A stretch of DNA of 64,000 nt from Rhizophagus irregularis (GCF_026210795.1 NC_089441.1:124001-188000); one strand, 5' to 3'. Positions 33,664 through 46,850 are shown, counted from the first letter of the stretch. The notes: generated by a model from the letters alone, not told the origin. Program-made: numbers and translations.

Positions 33664-33859
33664 ATTTTCCTACGAAAAATGAAAATGAAAGGTTTTTTTT
33701 TTTTTGTATTCATGTTTTACGTCAAATTTACTTGGAAATAGAATAATATATTAGATGAAAAAAAAGTTTAGTTTATTTGAAAAACTAGTATTATTATAAA
33801 TTTTATTAATAAAATAAATAAACTCTATAATTGTGGACCCAATTATTAAAATTGGCTTT

Positions 33860-35792
33860 TTAATGCTGGAATGCTGGTGGAAGATCACATTTACCAGGAT
33901 TTTTAACACACCACAAAGGTTGCAACGGTTCCGCTCTGATTCCTCTTGCCACCATTCTGAATCTCCAATCATTTAAACGAGGTAATGCTTCTTTAGTTGT
34001 TCGAGGGTTAACATTTTCATCATAATTTCCTGACCATAAAATTTCAGCTGCTGATGATGCCCTTGGCCATAATTTAGTTTCAAAATTTGTTGGATCTGCT
34101 TGTTCAGACCACAATAACGTCTCACCTGTTAAAATATAATAATAATCGTTTGAAAAAAAGTAAATTACGCGAAATAATTAATAAAACCTATTTGTATATA
34201 CCTCCTATAACAAGTTTAGCTTCTTCTTTTGTAAGGTCTTTAATTGGATTATAAGAATAAATCCTTTGCCAATGTTTGAACGGATCACACCTAAGGACAA
34301 AAAATTTAAGAAATCATTTCAAGATTGTACAATTTAGAAAATCTTTCGTGTTAAGATATTTACCAACTATTTCCATCCGGATTATCGCCAACCCAACCTC
34401 CATGACCACAATCCAAATACCAATAATCAGCACTACCGGCAATCACTCTATAACCAAGTCCAGTAACTTTTTTGATATTATCTTCGGTTGTCCAAACTTG
34501 AACAACAACATCCTTAGGTAAAGGTAATTTATGTTCAACAACCATTTCCTGCCAAGTAATTGGAGTTTTACCACTTTTCCTAACGAGTGAATGAAGCTTA
34601 TTAATGAACATTCCCAATAAAGTTTCATAAGTATCATTCGGATGTTCTTTGAGATAAGCAGTAACAGAATCAGTTACTTTCCAACAATTCATTACAACTT
34701 CATCGCCGCCAGCGTGATAAAATTCATCGGGAAACCATGATGTCATCTCTGGAATAAGATTATTTAAGAATTCATAAGTGGCCGGTAATATTGGATTCAT
34801 TTGACCACTTGGAGGAGCTGCAGAATAATTATTCCAGTCTGGTTGAACGTCTGGACAAGTAATGATCTCAGGCATACTATAAGAGATGGCAAAAGTATGT
34901 CCTGGCATATCAAATTCAGGAATAACACGAATTCCTCTCTAAATAACAAAAGGAAATTCAGTTACACAATTCTAAATAATTCTGAATTAAATTCTTTTTG
35001 ATATATCTTCTTTACCTGATGAGCAAATTCTACAATCGTTTTGATGTCCTCTTTAGTATAAATCATAGTATCCGGATCATAAGCTCCTTTTTCACTTAAT
35101 TCTGGATAAACTTCGCTTTTAACAGGCCAACTATTGGCATCAACTACGTGCCAATGGAATACATTAAATTTATTCCAACTCATAACGTCTATCATTTTTA
35201 ATAAATCATTAACTGGATAATAATTTCGTGAAGTATCTAATAGTAGACCACGATGAGCAAATATAGGGTAATCTCTAATATAATGGGGGGCGAAAGGTAT
35301 AAATAATTCTTTTTTCTCTTTACTAAAATAAAGTAATTGAGTAAATGTATTTAATCCATGTAAAATTCCAAAAATTGTCGAAGCTTTAAGGTGAGCAATC
35401 AAAGGTTTATTATTTTCATCACTGGTATAAGGAATTGATAATTCATAAGATTCATCAGTATTTAAGTTCAATTTTGATGATTTATCTCCTGTGATTTCAA
35501 TGTTTAAGGAATGTAATGTCAATGAATTCTCGGAAACTTCGAAATGAACGTTTGGTGAAATATATTTTTCGTTAACTAAAAATTCTCGAAATCGATTTTT
35601 TGCTCCTTCAAAAATTTGTTGTGTTAACTCCTCGGCTGTCTCAATGTTTGTACATTTTATATCAAGGCTTGGAAATATTTTCAATGATTCGTTCCCTTTT
35701 AACCAACTTTGTGGAATTGGCCACATTGCTAATACTTCACTACTATATAATATATAAAAAAATAATATATAGGTAAGGTAAAGTCCCGACAT
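33860..35792 (-). CDS. Secreted GH20 beta-N-acetylhexosaminidase (568 aa)
   Basis: Exons read 35792-35016, 34938-34364, 34290-34202 and 34125-33860, with introns of 77, 73 and 76 nt. Residues 1-22 ([20 protein letters not shown]) form a signal peptide. A GH20b-type N-terminal domain follows (to about 165), then the barrel beginning [46 protein letters not shown] and [14 protein letters not shown] follow, with the catalytic Asp-Glu pair at about 338-339; the Asp holds the substrate acetamido group and the Glu is the acid. [20 protein letters not shown] ends the barrel. It removes terminal GlcNAc from chitin oligomers or glycoproteins outside the cell or in vacuoles. In a root symbiont it could trim chitin fragments that plants sense (inference). 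Intact, normal length, convergent with Prp19 at 196 bp. Confidence 0.95.
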
Positions 35793-36061
35793 TTGTATTT
35801 TATTTGTAATTTTTCTTTTTTATTGAATCTAACTTACTAAGTTTAACGTCGAAAATCGGTAGAAAATGGGCAATTATGCGATGTATAAACTTAATCAGCT
35901 TTATCAGCTTGTAGATTTAAGATCACATGATTTGTATTTGAAACATCACTAAGCCAGGTTCGTAAGCCATGCCGAATATTGTTGCACATTACACCAATTT
36001 GGTATTACACCCGCATGTTATACAAGTTAATAATTAAAAAAAAACTACTACAAAAAGCTAC

Positions 36062-36336
36062 TAATATTTATTAATATCGTATCTTTGCAATTTACACATC
36101 TCCTTTGTAGATATAAATTCTTTAATACTCGAACAAAATTACACTTTAAGTAATTTCAGAAGATTAAAAGATTACCCTGTTCACAAATTGGAAAAATCAT
36201 AGCTCAAGAATCGTCATCATCAATTCCTATTACATATAGAGAACATTACGACATACCTCCCAGTGACACTTCACAAACTCCCGTAAACATAATAGCCAAG
36301 ATTATTACTGCTAGAAATTTAATTTCTCGATTTTAA
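36062..36336 (+). other. Orphan open exon-like stretch, no ATG
   Basis: A frame open from about 36061 to a TAA at 36334-36336 reads ISFVDINSLILEQNYTLSNF, then RRLKDYPVHKLEKIIAQESS, then PITYREHYDIPPSDTSQTPV. The composition is protein-like rather than low-complexity, but there is no start codon and no upstream exon before the hexosaminidase start at 35792. It may be a decayed gene end or a 3' exon of an unrecognised gene. Confidence 0.3.
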
Positions 36337-36349
36337 CTCATTAATGAAC

Positions 36350-37505
36350 TTATATTTTACTCAACCAATCTATAACTCTTGCCCTCTTTTCAACAGTCCC
36401 AGCACTTTCAGCATCATCATTTGTCAAATCAATAACTTCAATTTCCTTCTTGATTCCGTTATTTTCATCCAATGGACGTTTGTTATTTCTATTATTTTCT
36501 TTCTTGACTTTGTTGTTGTGATCATTTTCATTTTTAATTTCACATTTGATAGTATTATTCGGTTTTATACCATCATTATTATTACTTTGCGGTAAGTTGT
36601 TTATTTGATTAGCAACAGCTCCTCTATTGAACGACAAATTTGGAAAACTAGGAAAACTAGGTGGATTTTGAACTTGAATACCTCGCATGGCAAGCCAAGA
36701 AGCTGGTCGATAATGAAGGTGTAAAACTGCAATTGGATCATTACTTTCTTTAACCATGTCATAATAACAAATATGATTACGAACATTTCGAGGTATAAAA
36801 TCTGTAGTACATTGAATTCCAAATGTTTTCTTACTCTCCTTCACTCTAGCTTGTTGAATATCAAATGAAGGTATATTAACGTTTTGTCTCAGGACTGAAC
36901 GACCTTTGTAAAAATAAATGGAAATAGCACCAATTCCACCTCGTAAATTAAGAGTATTATTAGGAGTACTTGATGATTCGTCATAAATTGAATTAGAAAA
37001 AATAAACTCGAGTTTCTTATCTCTTGTTGCATTAAGAAAACAATCTTGAAATTGAACTGTACGAGATTTTAGGCCGCGATATGTCTTATCGAATTGCCCA
37101 TCAATAAGTGTTTCAGCCATCATTGGGTTCTTTGAAGACGCTTTCGTTGAAAAAAATCTTAATTTGAATTTTTTTCCAGGTTCGGCGATAATATAATGAT
37201 TCGAATCACTATATGTAAGGAAAAATAATACGAAAAAAATTGTTCAAAATAAATTACAACAATATACGCAAAATAACACAAAATTATTCTATTTACCTGT
37301 AAATTGGTTGTTGGGTATTTCCTTGAAGTGTGTAAGACTTGCCGGTAGTCAACTTTAAAAAAATAGACCAAAATTATTTTATAACCACTACTTTATTTCA
37401 ATTAATATTTTACTGACTTACGTTAGTTTCACTATCAGATATAGCATACTCGACAAGAGGCATTTCATCCACTAAAACTTCAAATGAGAAACCGTTTAAA
37501 ATCAT
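36350..37505 (-). CDS. DUF7918-like protein with C-terminal SUMO-interacting motif (332 aa)
   Basis: Exons read 37505-37422, 37352-37297 and 37208-36350, with introns of 69 and 88 nt; joins are in frame. The product starts MILNGFSFEVLVDEMPLVEY and continues LTTGKSYTLQGNTQQPIY and KKFKLRFFSTKA. GGIGAISIYFYKGRSVLRQN and NDPIAVLHLHYRPASWLAMR follow, the pattern of fungal DUF7918 domains (N-terminal domain about 1-190). Residues 190-295 are Asn/Lys-rich and disordered. Near the end EIEVIDLTNDD is a textbook SUMO-interacting motif followed by acidic residues, so binding to SUMOylated partners, probably in the nucleus, is a fair inference. Family function is not known. In some fungi the domain is found alone with a similar basic tail. 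Confidence 0.75.
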
Positions 37506-40500
37506 GTTTGATATTATTTTCACTTTGTAAAAAAAAGAACACAAAAAAAAGTAGTAGTTTAGTAAGAACAGAGATTCTGATGCATTATATAAAAAAAGTC
37601 GCGTGTGATCTTCACGATTAAATATAGATTTTTGATAATGTACTACTGTGTGCGACCAAAAAATTACGCGTATAAGTGCTGCAACACTATTATATATATT
37701 GAAGTGTTTCTAATATTTACACTCAGATCTAGATCGATATACCGATCTATATTAAAAATTCGAATAACGACAATCTTTTACCTTCCCACTATATGAGAGA
37801 ACATATAAATATCGGTATAATTTTAGTTTCAAATATTTCATATGACAGATATCGTCATATTGGAGTTTGAATTAAAGTTGAGTGTGTAAAAATTAAAAAA
37901 CGATAATCAGAAAAGCTTTCAATCGAAAAAGATACGTTAAACTTCATTAACACCCGCGATAATTTTCGTGATTTGGATGTAAGGGTATTATGAACATTTA
38001 ATGTTTAAGAATAATAAATTCACGAATAAGTAAGTAATTGGATGTTTTTTAGACATTAAATTGTCTCAATCCGAATTTTTTTACCGAGCATCTTAATCTA
38101 AGGTGGCCTTATCCTAAACCGGAAGGTATAATGAAATGATTGTATATTTTTCTAACTTTTCGTGTTTTTTGGTGTTCCGGATGAACCGCAATCCGTGAAA
38201 ATTTGTTGACGGATAGTTCTAAAAATGATCATCTGATAAGATATATTAAATCTACTTTTTTAGCATTTTCGTACTAATTTTTATCAATCTCCCGTGTTTG
38301 AAAGAAGTCTTTTACCATAATTATCTAACTACGTCCAAATAGATGAATATGCTGAAATATCATAACGGTTTGACGTATCAGTTTCTCAACGTCAACATTT
38401 GAACACCACCTCTTTTTGATTTGAATTTATTTGGGTCTATATTTGCTGAAAAATAAGTTCAGATGCTTATTGTGTCTAAGAAGTAAGATTTTATCTTGTA
38501 CGTATAAACCAAATGATTTAATTTAAAAATTAAAAATTTCTTCATTGAGAACAAAACGAAAAGTGTTATATTTGTACGTTTTTTTTAATACATAAAATTT
38601 GTGTACTCAATTGCTTCAGTATATATAAAATATAAATAAAAAATTAACTTCGTTATCGAAAAGAATTATTAAATTTTAAATTATTTACATTAGTATTAGT
38701 TAATATTTTAATATCCGTTCATCCGGTTATATCAGCAGATTTTAAGAAATTGTTCAGATATGATCCGTACGGATCAGATCATCACTGCGCGATCTTTTTC
38801 AATTTTCACTCCGTTAGCCGTAAATTCCACTCGGAAAGGTAATATTGTTATTTTTCTTTTTTTTTGTTTTAAGTAATGAATTATTTATATCACTTTATTT
38901 TATGGTTCAGTTAAAATAATTTTTAAATACATGTATGCTGAAAATTTAGAAACAGAATGTGTGTAAGTGAAAAAGTGACAGGAATATATTGCTAGACTTA
39001 AAAAAAGAACTTGCCAGTAGTTTTATTTACAATTTATAGTGAAAATGAATATATGATGACGAGATTGTGTTTCGCAAAAATCATTATAAATTACGATAAA
39101 ATCACTTTTTCTCGTAATTTTTTAAGGTCAAGAAACAAGTAAGTGATTCTCACAAGAATGTAAAAATTTTACATCTAATTTTTGTGTCATATGTGTTATT
39201 TATATTGTACCATTTGTTTCTTGTTATTCGTGCTGCGTCATTTATAACTTTTATGATTGAAGGTCTGCTAAGGAATCAGTTATGTATCTTCTTTCTAACA
39301 GTTTTAGAATTCGAGGAAAATATTGCAGGAAGGAAGGAGGATGGGAATCAGAGGCGGAAGACTTATGTGATAGAAAACCAAAGTAAGTCTATTAAATAAT
39401 AATTTAATGCTTGCTAATAGTACAAAATACTCATTTTTCTCATGCTTTTCTTTCTGCTTATTGTCAAACTATTTCAAGATACTGAGGATAATAAAACCAT
39501 GAAATTGAATAATCATTGAATGCCATGGGAATTTACACTTATAATAGATCAAAACTAGTGATCAAACCAAGAATGATGTATCATGAATTCAATAATTAGA
39601 AAATTGAGATCAAAAAATTAACTATCTTCCTTAATATGAAAAGAGAAAGATTTTGTAAGATTTTGTAAATCTAGTAATCAGAATTGCAATAAATAAGAAA
39701 CCAATGATTAAAATTGCTTCAAATTTTGTAGATTTGTTGCCAAATGTGTTATGTATATAAATTATCAGTCTTTTATCTTATTTCTTTGTTTCACAATTGA
39801 TTTTTTAATTCAAAAAAAATTATAAAATATTTAACCTATAAAAAATCTGAAACTTCTGATATAGCATTTTAAATTGTAGTTCATTAAAAGGTGAATGATT
39901 ATAAATTAAAGTATATATCAAGTTAATTTTATTAAAAAAAATTTGATTATTGAAAAATTTGAGATTAAAATTTCTTTATTATATTGATTACAATCTAACT
40001 TTAACTCTTAATTTTAGTAAAAAGAACTAAAATTCAAAATTAAATTTAAATTATAAGAATTATAATAAAGTTTTTTTAATGTTAGTTTAATAATATTCAA
40101 AATATTTCAATTAAAATAAATTTAATATATCTAAAATTTATTTTATTTTAATGATCAATTTATAGAAAAACTAACTAATTAAATAATAACCAAATTTTTT
40201 TTTATAAATATATAGAAAATAACTACATTTAATCAGAGAGAAAATTTCCTCCTTCTAATATTTATTAAAGTTAGAATTAGAATTAGAATTAGAATTAGAA
40301 TTAGAATTAGAATTAGAATTAGAATTAGAATTAGGTTAGAATTAAGTTAGATTTATTTATCACAATATTTACATACACTCTATAATCTTCATTTTTGTTA
40401 GTAATTAATTTGAAACCTCAAAAATTTTTTGTTATTAAAAATCCTATTTGTTACCTTTTATTCATTATAAAAAGAACTTTCCTTTCAGTTAAAATTAGAA

Positions 40501-42736
40501 ATTTTTAATTATATATATTGATTATTAATAACTAAAAGTAATATTAAATTTTTATTAAATTCTATCTTTACTTAAATTTTTACTGGTTTTTTTTTTTGAA
40601 AAAAAAATCAATTGTAAGATAAGAAAATAAATAAAAAACTGAAATTTTATATATTTAAATTTAATATTAATCCATTTAGCAACAGATCTGCAATTTCAAT
40701 TACTAATTGCTCATTAGATTTTTTACTTTATCCAAAATGAAATTATTGAAAAAAAGTTAAGAAAATGCTTTTATTTAATAAGGTTATTTTAGTATTTGCA
40801 AAATTATTTTGCAAAATAAATTAACTGCAAAGGTGATAATTTTTTTAAATAAAAAAAAAAATTTTAATATTAAAAAATTAATTATATCTCTTACCAAAAA
40901 TATATATTTTAATAAACAATTTTAATAATAAATTATTTTGCTTATATTAAACTAAATATACTATAAATAATACATATTTTAAGAAATAATATTATATTTG
41001 AATAAAAAAGACACTATATAAGCTGTTACTTAATTATTGTAATAATTTTTTATTTCAACTCTTATTTAATCTTTTTACTATTTTTACTAATACTTTAATT
41101 CAATTTTTTTTTTATAATAATAAAAAAATGTATTTTTATAAGAATTTTATTTTTTATTTATTTGCAATATATTGCACTCTAAGCATTTTGTTAAAATTAT
41201 ATAATATTAAGTAAAATTAAAATATGTAATATTTAATTAAAGTATAAAAAATAGATTTTTTATAACTGAAGAATTTTAAGTCTTTAAAATACATATAAAA
41301 AATGAAGGAAAAAAAATATAATATAGATAATAAAAAGGATGTGATACATAGCAAGTATGATAAATTAATTATAAAATTCTTTTATAAATTGTAAAAAAAA
41401 AAATAAAGATAATATTTCTTTATATAAACAGCTTACTTAATATGCAAATAGAATTAAAAGTACAAATTTACCAATTAATTAATTTGTTAAATCAGACTTA
41501 TTTGAATTAAAAAAATCAATCCTTGAATACATTAGCAAATTTTAACTGAATCTTAATAGGACCCTGAATATACTAATATAACTCATAAGTAAACTTTAAG
41601 TACTGAAGTAAAAATACATTTTATGATATAACTCTATCAATATTGAAGCTAGAAATTCGATTTTACTATCATTAGAATTTAGAATTTTCTTATTGAGACG
41701 AATCTAATGATATAAATTTTATTAAAATCGAATTACTGGTTATATTAAAGGCAGGATATATAGGATAATAAAATTTTGAAAACACTTCTGTAATACGCAA
41801 TTTTTGAAAAATTTTAATATAAATTCTACACAAACTCAAATATGAGTTGTATTAGTATTGTTCGGAATCTTATCAAAATGTATAAATATAGGTAAAATTT
41901 GATAAGAATTCTATAGTTAGTTTTGGTTTAATAAAAGAAATATTAATTATTTTAAAGTTTTTTAAATATGTTTATTGTTTACTTGAAGATTAATTAACAT
42001 TTATTTTTAAATGATAAACTATAGAGAAACTATTTAAGTTTAAAAATAGAAATAATGATAAAGTTTTATAAGAGTAATTATTAGATTTAAAAGTTAAATA
42101 ACAATAAATAAAAAGTTTAAACCAAACAGAAATAAATCAATGTTTTATTAATAAGAATAAAGAATATTTGAAGAAAATAGGTTATTGTCTATTAATATGT
42201 AGTAAATACCAGTCACAACTGATAATACTGTTCAAATTCTTTTATTTTTTTAAAAAAATTGGTTCTATATTCATACATTTGGACATTTATATCTATCAAA
42301 ATAAATTCCTTTTTTTGAAATTATAGAATAAATCCAAGTCTTTATAACTATACATATTTTAGATATTTTTTTAAAAATTGATGGTTATTCTCATTTGTGA
42401 AAAAAAAGTATTATTAACAAAAATTCTATATAATTTTAGTGTAATTTTTCCTTTATTTTTATAAATAAATTTCAAACTTTTTTAATAACATCTTTATTAT
42501 CAATAAATGATTTTATTTTTTAATGACAACCTTGCAATAATACTGGTAATACACCATTTTCAATCCAGCTTTTTGCTAATTTATTAATTATTTTTACACA
42601 ATATAATCAACTTTTTTGCTGCATTAAAAATTGCATTTTTATGAGTCATACCCTTTTTTTTTTAATTAATAAAAACTTATAAATTGAACGTCAAACGATA
42701 TTTTAAATAATTATATACTAAAATTTTTTTTTATTT
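37506..42736. other. 5.2-kb gene-poor, AT-rich stretch
   Basis: No convincing gene. The ORF at 39184-39399 (+) is hydrophobic at first and then charged, with no partner exons, and is treated as chance. One hexamer repeat array is at 40271-40333. From 39.9 kb on, the DNA is extremely AT-rich. Confidence 0.5.
40271..40333. repeat. (TTAGAA)n hexamer microsatellite, about 10 units
   Basis: Tandem TTAGAA with a degraded end (TTAGGTTAGAATTAAG). It differs from the fungal telomere repeat TTAGGG and stands alone inside AT-rich DNA, so a telomeric origin is unlikely. Confidence 0.85.
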
Positions 42737-42960
42737 TAATGGAAGATTATTTCAAAAGCTTCTATTTTATTAGAAAAATTATTATTAATATCCATTTCAT
42801 TTTCAAATTCTTCAGAATCTTTGTCTGATTCTTCATTTGGTTTTTCAACTAATTTTTTATCTGATTTTTCATCTAATTCTTTATCTAATTCTTTATCTAG
42901 TGATTCTTTATCTGGTAATTCTTTATCTAATTCTTTTTCTTTTATAATTTCAAATTCTGC
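42737..42960 (-). pseudogene. Acidic, LDKEL-repeat coding remnant
   Basis: The minus strand is open for about 74 codons without ATG: AEFEIIKEKELDKELPDKES, then LDKELDEKSDKKLVEKPNEE, then NNFSNKIEAFEIIFH and TAA. The repeat is GAATTAGATAA. It looks like the acidic C-terminal tail of a decayed gene, possibly a transposase; not recognised. Confidence 0.3.
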
Positions 42961-42991
42961 TTATAAAAGTTGGGTTGTAAAATACTGAGTA

Positions 42992-43182
42992 TAGTCAGAT
43001 CCCTATATAGTTATTTAATCGATTAATGATTATATATAGGGCTTTTATTATGATGTGATTATACAACTGAAAAATTTTTTTATATAATAATATATATATT
43101 AATACTTTTCAAAGGTGTGATTATATAGAGGAATTTTATATAATGTGACTATATGGAGTGTAATTATATAGAGATCTGACTG
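42992..43182. mobile_element. 191-bp TA-flanked MITE with AGTCAGATC ends
   Basis: Ends TAGTCAGATCCCTATATAG and CTATATAGAGATCTGACTG (last base 43182) are inverted repeats with TA at 42990-42991 and 43183-43184. The interior consists of repeats such as GTGATTATAT. Mariner/pogo-like by target site. Confidence 0.65.
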
Positions 43183-43184
43183 TA

Positions 43185-45683
43185 ATTGGTAAAGAATCTT
43201 TAGCTACTTTAGTATATATTTTTGATGGATCATACTTTCTATAATATGATGCAGTAGAATTTCCAGTATAAAGTGTTCTTTTTTTATCAGTTTTTGGAAT
43301 TTATTAAAAATTGTTAAAAATTTGTAATAAAAAAATAAATTCATTATATTAAAAAAAGAATTATAAAACCTTTATTTATCTAAACAAAAGATAGTTCTTC
43401 TAATTTTAATATTCTTGAGTACAATAATTTTCATTTGAACTATTTGTTAAATAATTATTATCAGATTCATATTTGTACTTATCTGAATATTGCATTACAA
43501 ACTGACTAGAATTTATATTATGAAGTTAATTTTTTTAATAGCTAATTTTTTACAAGAAATAGGAAGAATATAATTTGTAATAAATAAAAACTACAAAATT
43601 TTTTTTTTCAAATTTTTCTAACAAAATGTGGATAAATTTATAAGCTAGAATAATTTATTTGTACAAGTACTATTAATGATATTTTTTTATATTACATAAA
43701 AATTACTTATTTTCAAATTTTTCCTATCATAGTAAATTACCTGATTGTTAAAATTTACTATTTTTTAATTTAACCCAACAAGTTTAAAAGCTATTGATAT
43801 ATTTCATTAAAATTATTGGTTAGAATTTTAAAATATTATTTTTTAATAATATCTTTTTAAAAATATCATATTATAATTATATAATTAGGTTGGTTATAAA
43901 GGTATTGTACTATATAAACAAATGGATCAGAAGGATTAGGTGTTAATGATATTACTAATTTTATGTTTATGATTATAAATTAGTACAAATCATATATAAT
44001 GTATTGAATTAATAAATTATTCTTTAGCTTAATAATGATATAAAAAATTGCAATAACTTGGCTAGTTTCAGTATAAAAGTATTTCTGTTTTGATATATAA
44101 TATATCTAAGATTTTATTATTTACGTAAATATGAAAGTTTTTATATATCTACAATATAGCAAGATTTTTTCATTTTATATAATACAATAATAATATACTT
44201 AAAGTTTTTTATAAATATTATTAAACATAATTCTATTTTAAGTTACATTATTTTTTGCTATTAATTATTTATTTATATTTAGTTTTTTATAAAAGATAAC
44301 ACTACAAAAATCATATTATATACCAATTAAAAATAAAATTACTTTTAAGTGAAAGATTCATACAGTAATGCCAAATTCACTAATTTCTAATAAAATAAAA
44401 AAGCAAATAAAAAAACAAAATATATTTATTTATTATTGTTATTTTCAATTTAGTGTGATTATAGTATAATACCTAAAAATAATCAATTTTTAAAAATTTG
44501 TAAATACCCATAATTTTTTTAAATAATCAGCTAGAAAAAGGTTGATTACTTATAATTACTGAGAAAAATCATGGAAAATTCCTAATTATTTAAGTAGTTT
44601 ACTTATAAAAAACTGTTATTATTATATAAAATTAAAAAATTTGCTTATAAGTAAACTATTTGAAAAATTGAGATTTTTTTATAATTTCTATTGATATTCA
44701 CAAGTTATCAACTATTTTTTAAATGATTTTTTAGAAAAATTATAGGTATTCACAAAATTTTAATAATCATATTTTTATAGAAGTGCTAGTTATGATCACA
44801 TTAAATTGAAAATAGCAATAATAAAGATTTTTTTCAAGTACATTGTATTGTAATTATTTCTCTATATTACCTATTTATTATATAGCCATTTTTTTTTCAG
44901 AATATAAGAAGAAAAAGTAAAACTTTATATAAAAATGCGAGATTCTTAAATTTAGGGTATGTAGAGGAAATTTAAACTTCTGTAATACTAGAGCTGATAA
45001 TTCCCTTTTTTATAATTTTGTATAATACCACATGACATCTTGACCAATGAGAGTAAGGTTACACAATATACATATATGGGATATAGGATAAATAGGATTA
45101 TAATAAATAGAATGAAATAAATGGGATATAGAATGGAATATAAGTGGAATGGAATATGGAATTCTTTCAATCTCATTTATATAAGCAATAAGTATAATAC
45201 TATTTATATAATATAGTTTTGGTACTTTCAGATTTTTTTATTAAGAATCTAATCTTTGGTGATTAGATTATCTTGTTTCTTATTAGTATTTACTAAACTT
45301 TCAACTAAAGATGGGTTTACAAATGATTTTTTAAATCCACAATATTGCAAATTTTGGAGTTAAATTGCGGTTAGTAACTCGCAATTCTGCAATTAACATT
45401 TTTAAATAATAATAAAAAGTAAAACTTTTTTTGAGGTTTTTTAAAATTATTTTAATAAAATTTTATTTATTTATTATAAATAATACTAGTATAAAGTTCG
45501 TCTTAAATACAAACTAATGAAATAATATAATTGCACTATTTCTTAGAAAGTGGATAATTTTATCCATTTTTTTAAAATAAATCTTACTGCATCTAAATTC
45601 TGGTTGTTTTTTTCTGGAAGCTTTAAAAAAAGAAAAAAAATAAATTATTAAATTTATTAAAAAAAAATAATAAAATCTCTCCA
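43185..45683. other. AT-rich stretch without recognised genes
   Basis: Extremely AT-rich. A short GGAATGGAATATGGAAT purine-rich tract lies near 45140. Around 45340-45400 the words GCAAATTTT and TTGCGGTTAG begin a diffuse array that is seen again at 46610-46850. No gene was found. Confidence 0.45.
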
Positions 45684-46560
45684 GTCCTTTGATTCTTTAC
45701 CTTAATTTTACAGAAACTCTATAAAATTACAAAAAAGAACAAAAATAAATAAAAAAAATAGTGAAAACCTTTTGGCTAGTACTCCAAACGAGTTGAGTTG
45801 AGTTGAGTTGGCCCATCAAACCAAATTGAGTTGAGTTGAATTAAATCACGTGATTTTCTTCGGCTATGCTGATCATTTCCTTTTTTGGCGATAACCATTT
45901 ACAAATTCCATTTTTGTAATTTTCAAAATTTTTCGTCTCGAATTTTGTGTAATATAATTTCCAAAAAAGGAAATTCTATGAATTTGGCCGGAATTATGTT
46001 TAATTTGGCTTAACTCGACTTGACTCAATTTTATTAAATTATTAACTCGATTCGACTCGATTCGATTTGATTGTAATTTTCAATTCGACTTGACTCGACC
46101 AACTCGTGAGTCAATTTGACTCATTTCAGAGTCTTTCAAATTTTAAAAGTCTGGTCATATTTTTTGTCTAGCAATTCTATAAAGAAAAAAAATAAAGTTA
46201 ATTAGATTTATTAAAAAAAAAATAACAAAAACTTACTTTATTAAAAAATAAACTTTAAAAAAAATTAATGAAAACTCTATCCTGGCCTTCTCTTACTTCA
46301 ATTTCAAAAGTCCAGTTATATTTTATGTCCAGTAACTCTACAAAAACAAAAAAAAAATCTATTAAAAAAAAATAAACTTATTAAAAAAATAATAAAAATT
46401 TCATCTTACCTCAATGAAGTTCGGTTATGCTTTATATCTGGCAATTTTACAAAAATGAATAAAAAATAAATTAATTAAAAAAAATTTAAAATAACTTCCT
46501 TTTTGTTTCCTCCTTACCTCCATTTCAAAAAGTATTTCAAAAAGTCCACTTTTGTACAGA
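45684..46560. repeat. About five degenerate tandem units, roughly 110-150 bp, interrupted by a hAT-like element
   Basis: Units containing CTTACCTCAATTTCAAAAGT, then CCAGTTATATTTTATGTCCA and CTCTACAAAAA occur at about 45684, 46135, 46280, 46405 and 46510, each followed by an A-rich spacer. The element at 45777-46134 sits between units one and two. Confidence 0.5.
45777..46134. mobile_element. hAT-like element B, CpG-decayed relative of element A
   Basis: It aligns from end to end with 20288-20746 (shared core GGCCGGAATTATGTTTAATT, shared CACGTGATTTT), with the left end TAGTACTCCAAACGAG. Most differences are CG to TG or CA, for example GAGTCGAGTCGAG against GAGTTGAGTTGAG. The right end is too decayed to read a target duplication. 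Confidence 0.65.
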
Positions 46561-46609
46561 ATTTCAATAAAAAAAAAAAGATTATTGTATCATCTCGATA
46601 ATCTAATTT

Positions 46610-46850
46610 TCAGTTTGTTCGCAAATATTCTGTAAATCTGCAAATGGTTGCTAGTACTGCAATTTTTCCGCAAATAAATTATGGTATTAGTGGCCATTTG
46701 CAGATTTGCGGAATATTTGCAGATTTGCAAATAATTATGGATTGCAGAATTGTGAATATTTAGCTTTCAAAAGCTGCAATATTTTGCAATACTGCAAATC
46801 ACAATTATTTCGCAATTGCCTATTTGCGGCACTATCCTTACTTTCAATAG
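46610..46850. repeat. GCAAATATT / TTTGCAG word array
   Basis: Dense direct and inverted copies of TTTGCAGATTTGCA, GCAAATATTC and GCAATATTTTGCAATACTGC, with a related patch at 45340-45400. The array ends with CTATTTGCGGCACTA, which would fit a TAGTG-type hAT terminus, but the opposite end was not found. Confidence 0.45.

Noticed and set aside
34276-35001. ORFs opposite or within the hexosaminidase
   Set aside because: Shadows of the GH20 exons, which carry the catalytic motif and correct splice sites.
39184-39399. ORF with a hydrophobic start resembling a signal peptide
   Set aside because: No partner exons or family features, and an AT-rich setting; likely chance.
40271-40333. Interstitial telomere repeat
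   Set aside because: The unit is TTAGAA, not TTAGGG, and the array is short and isolated; a plain microsatellite.
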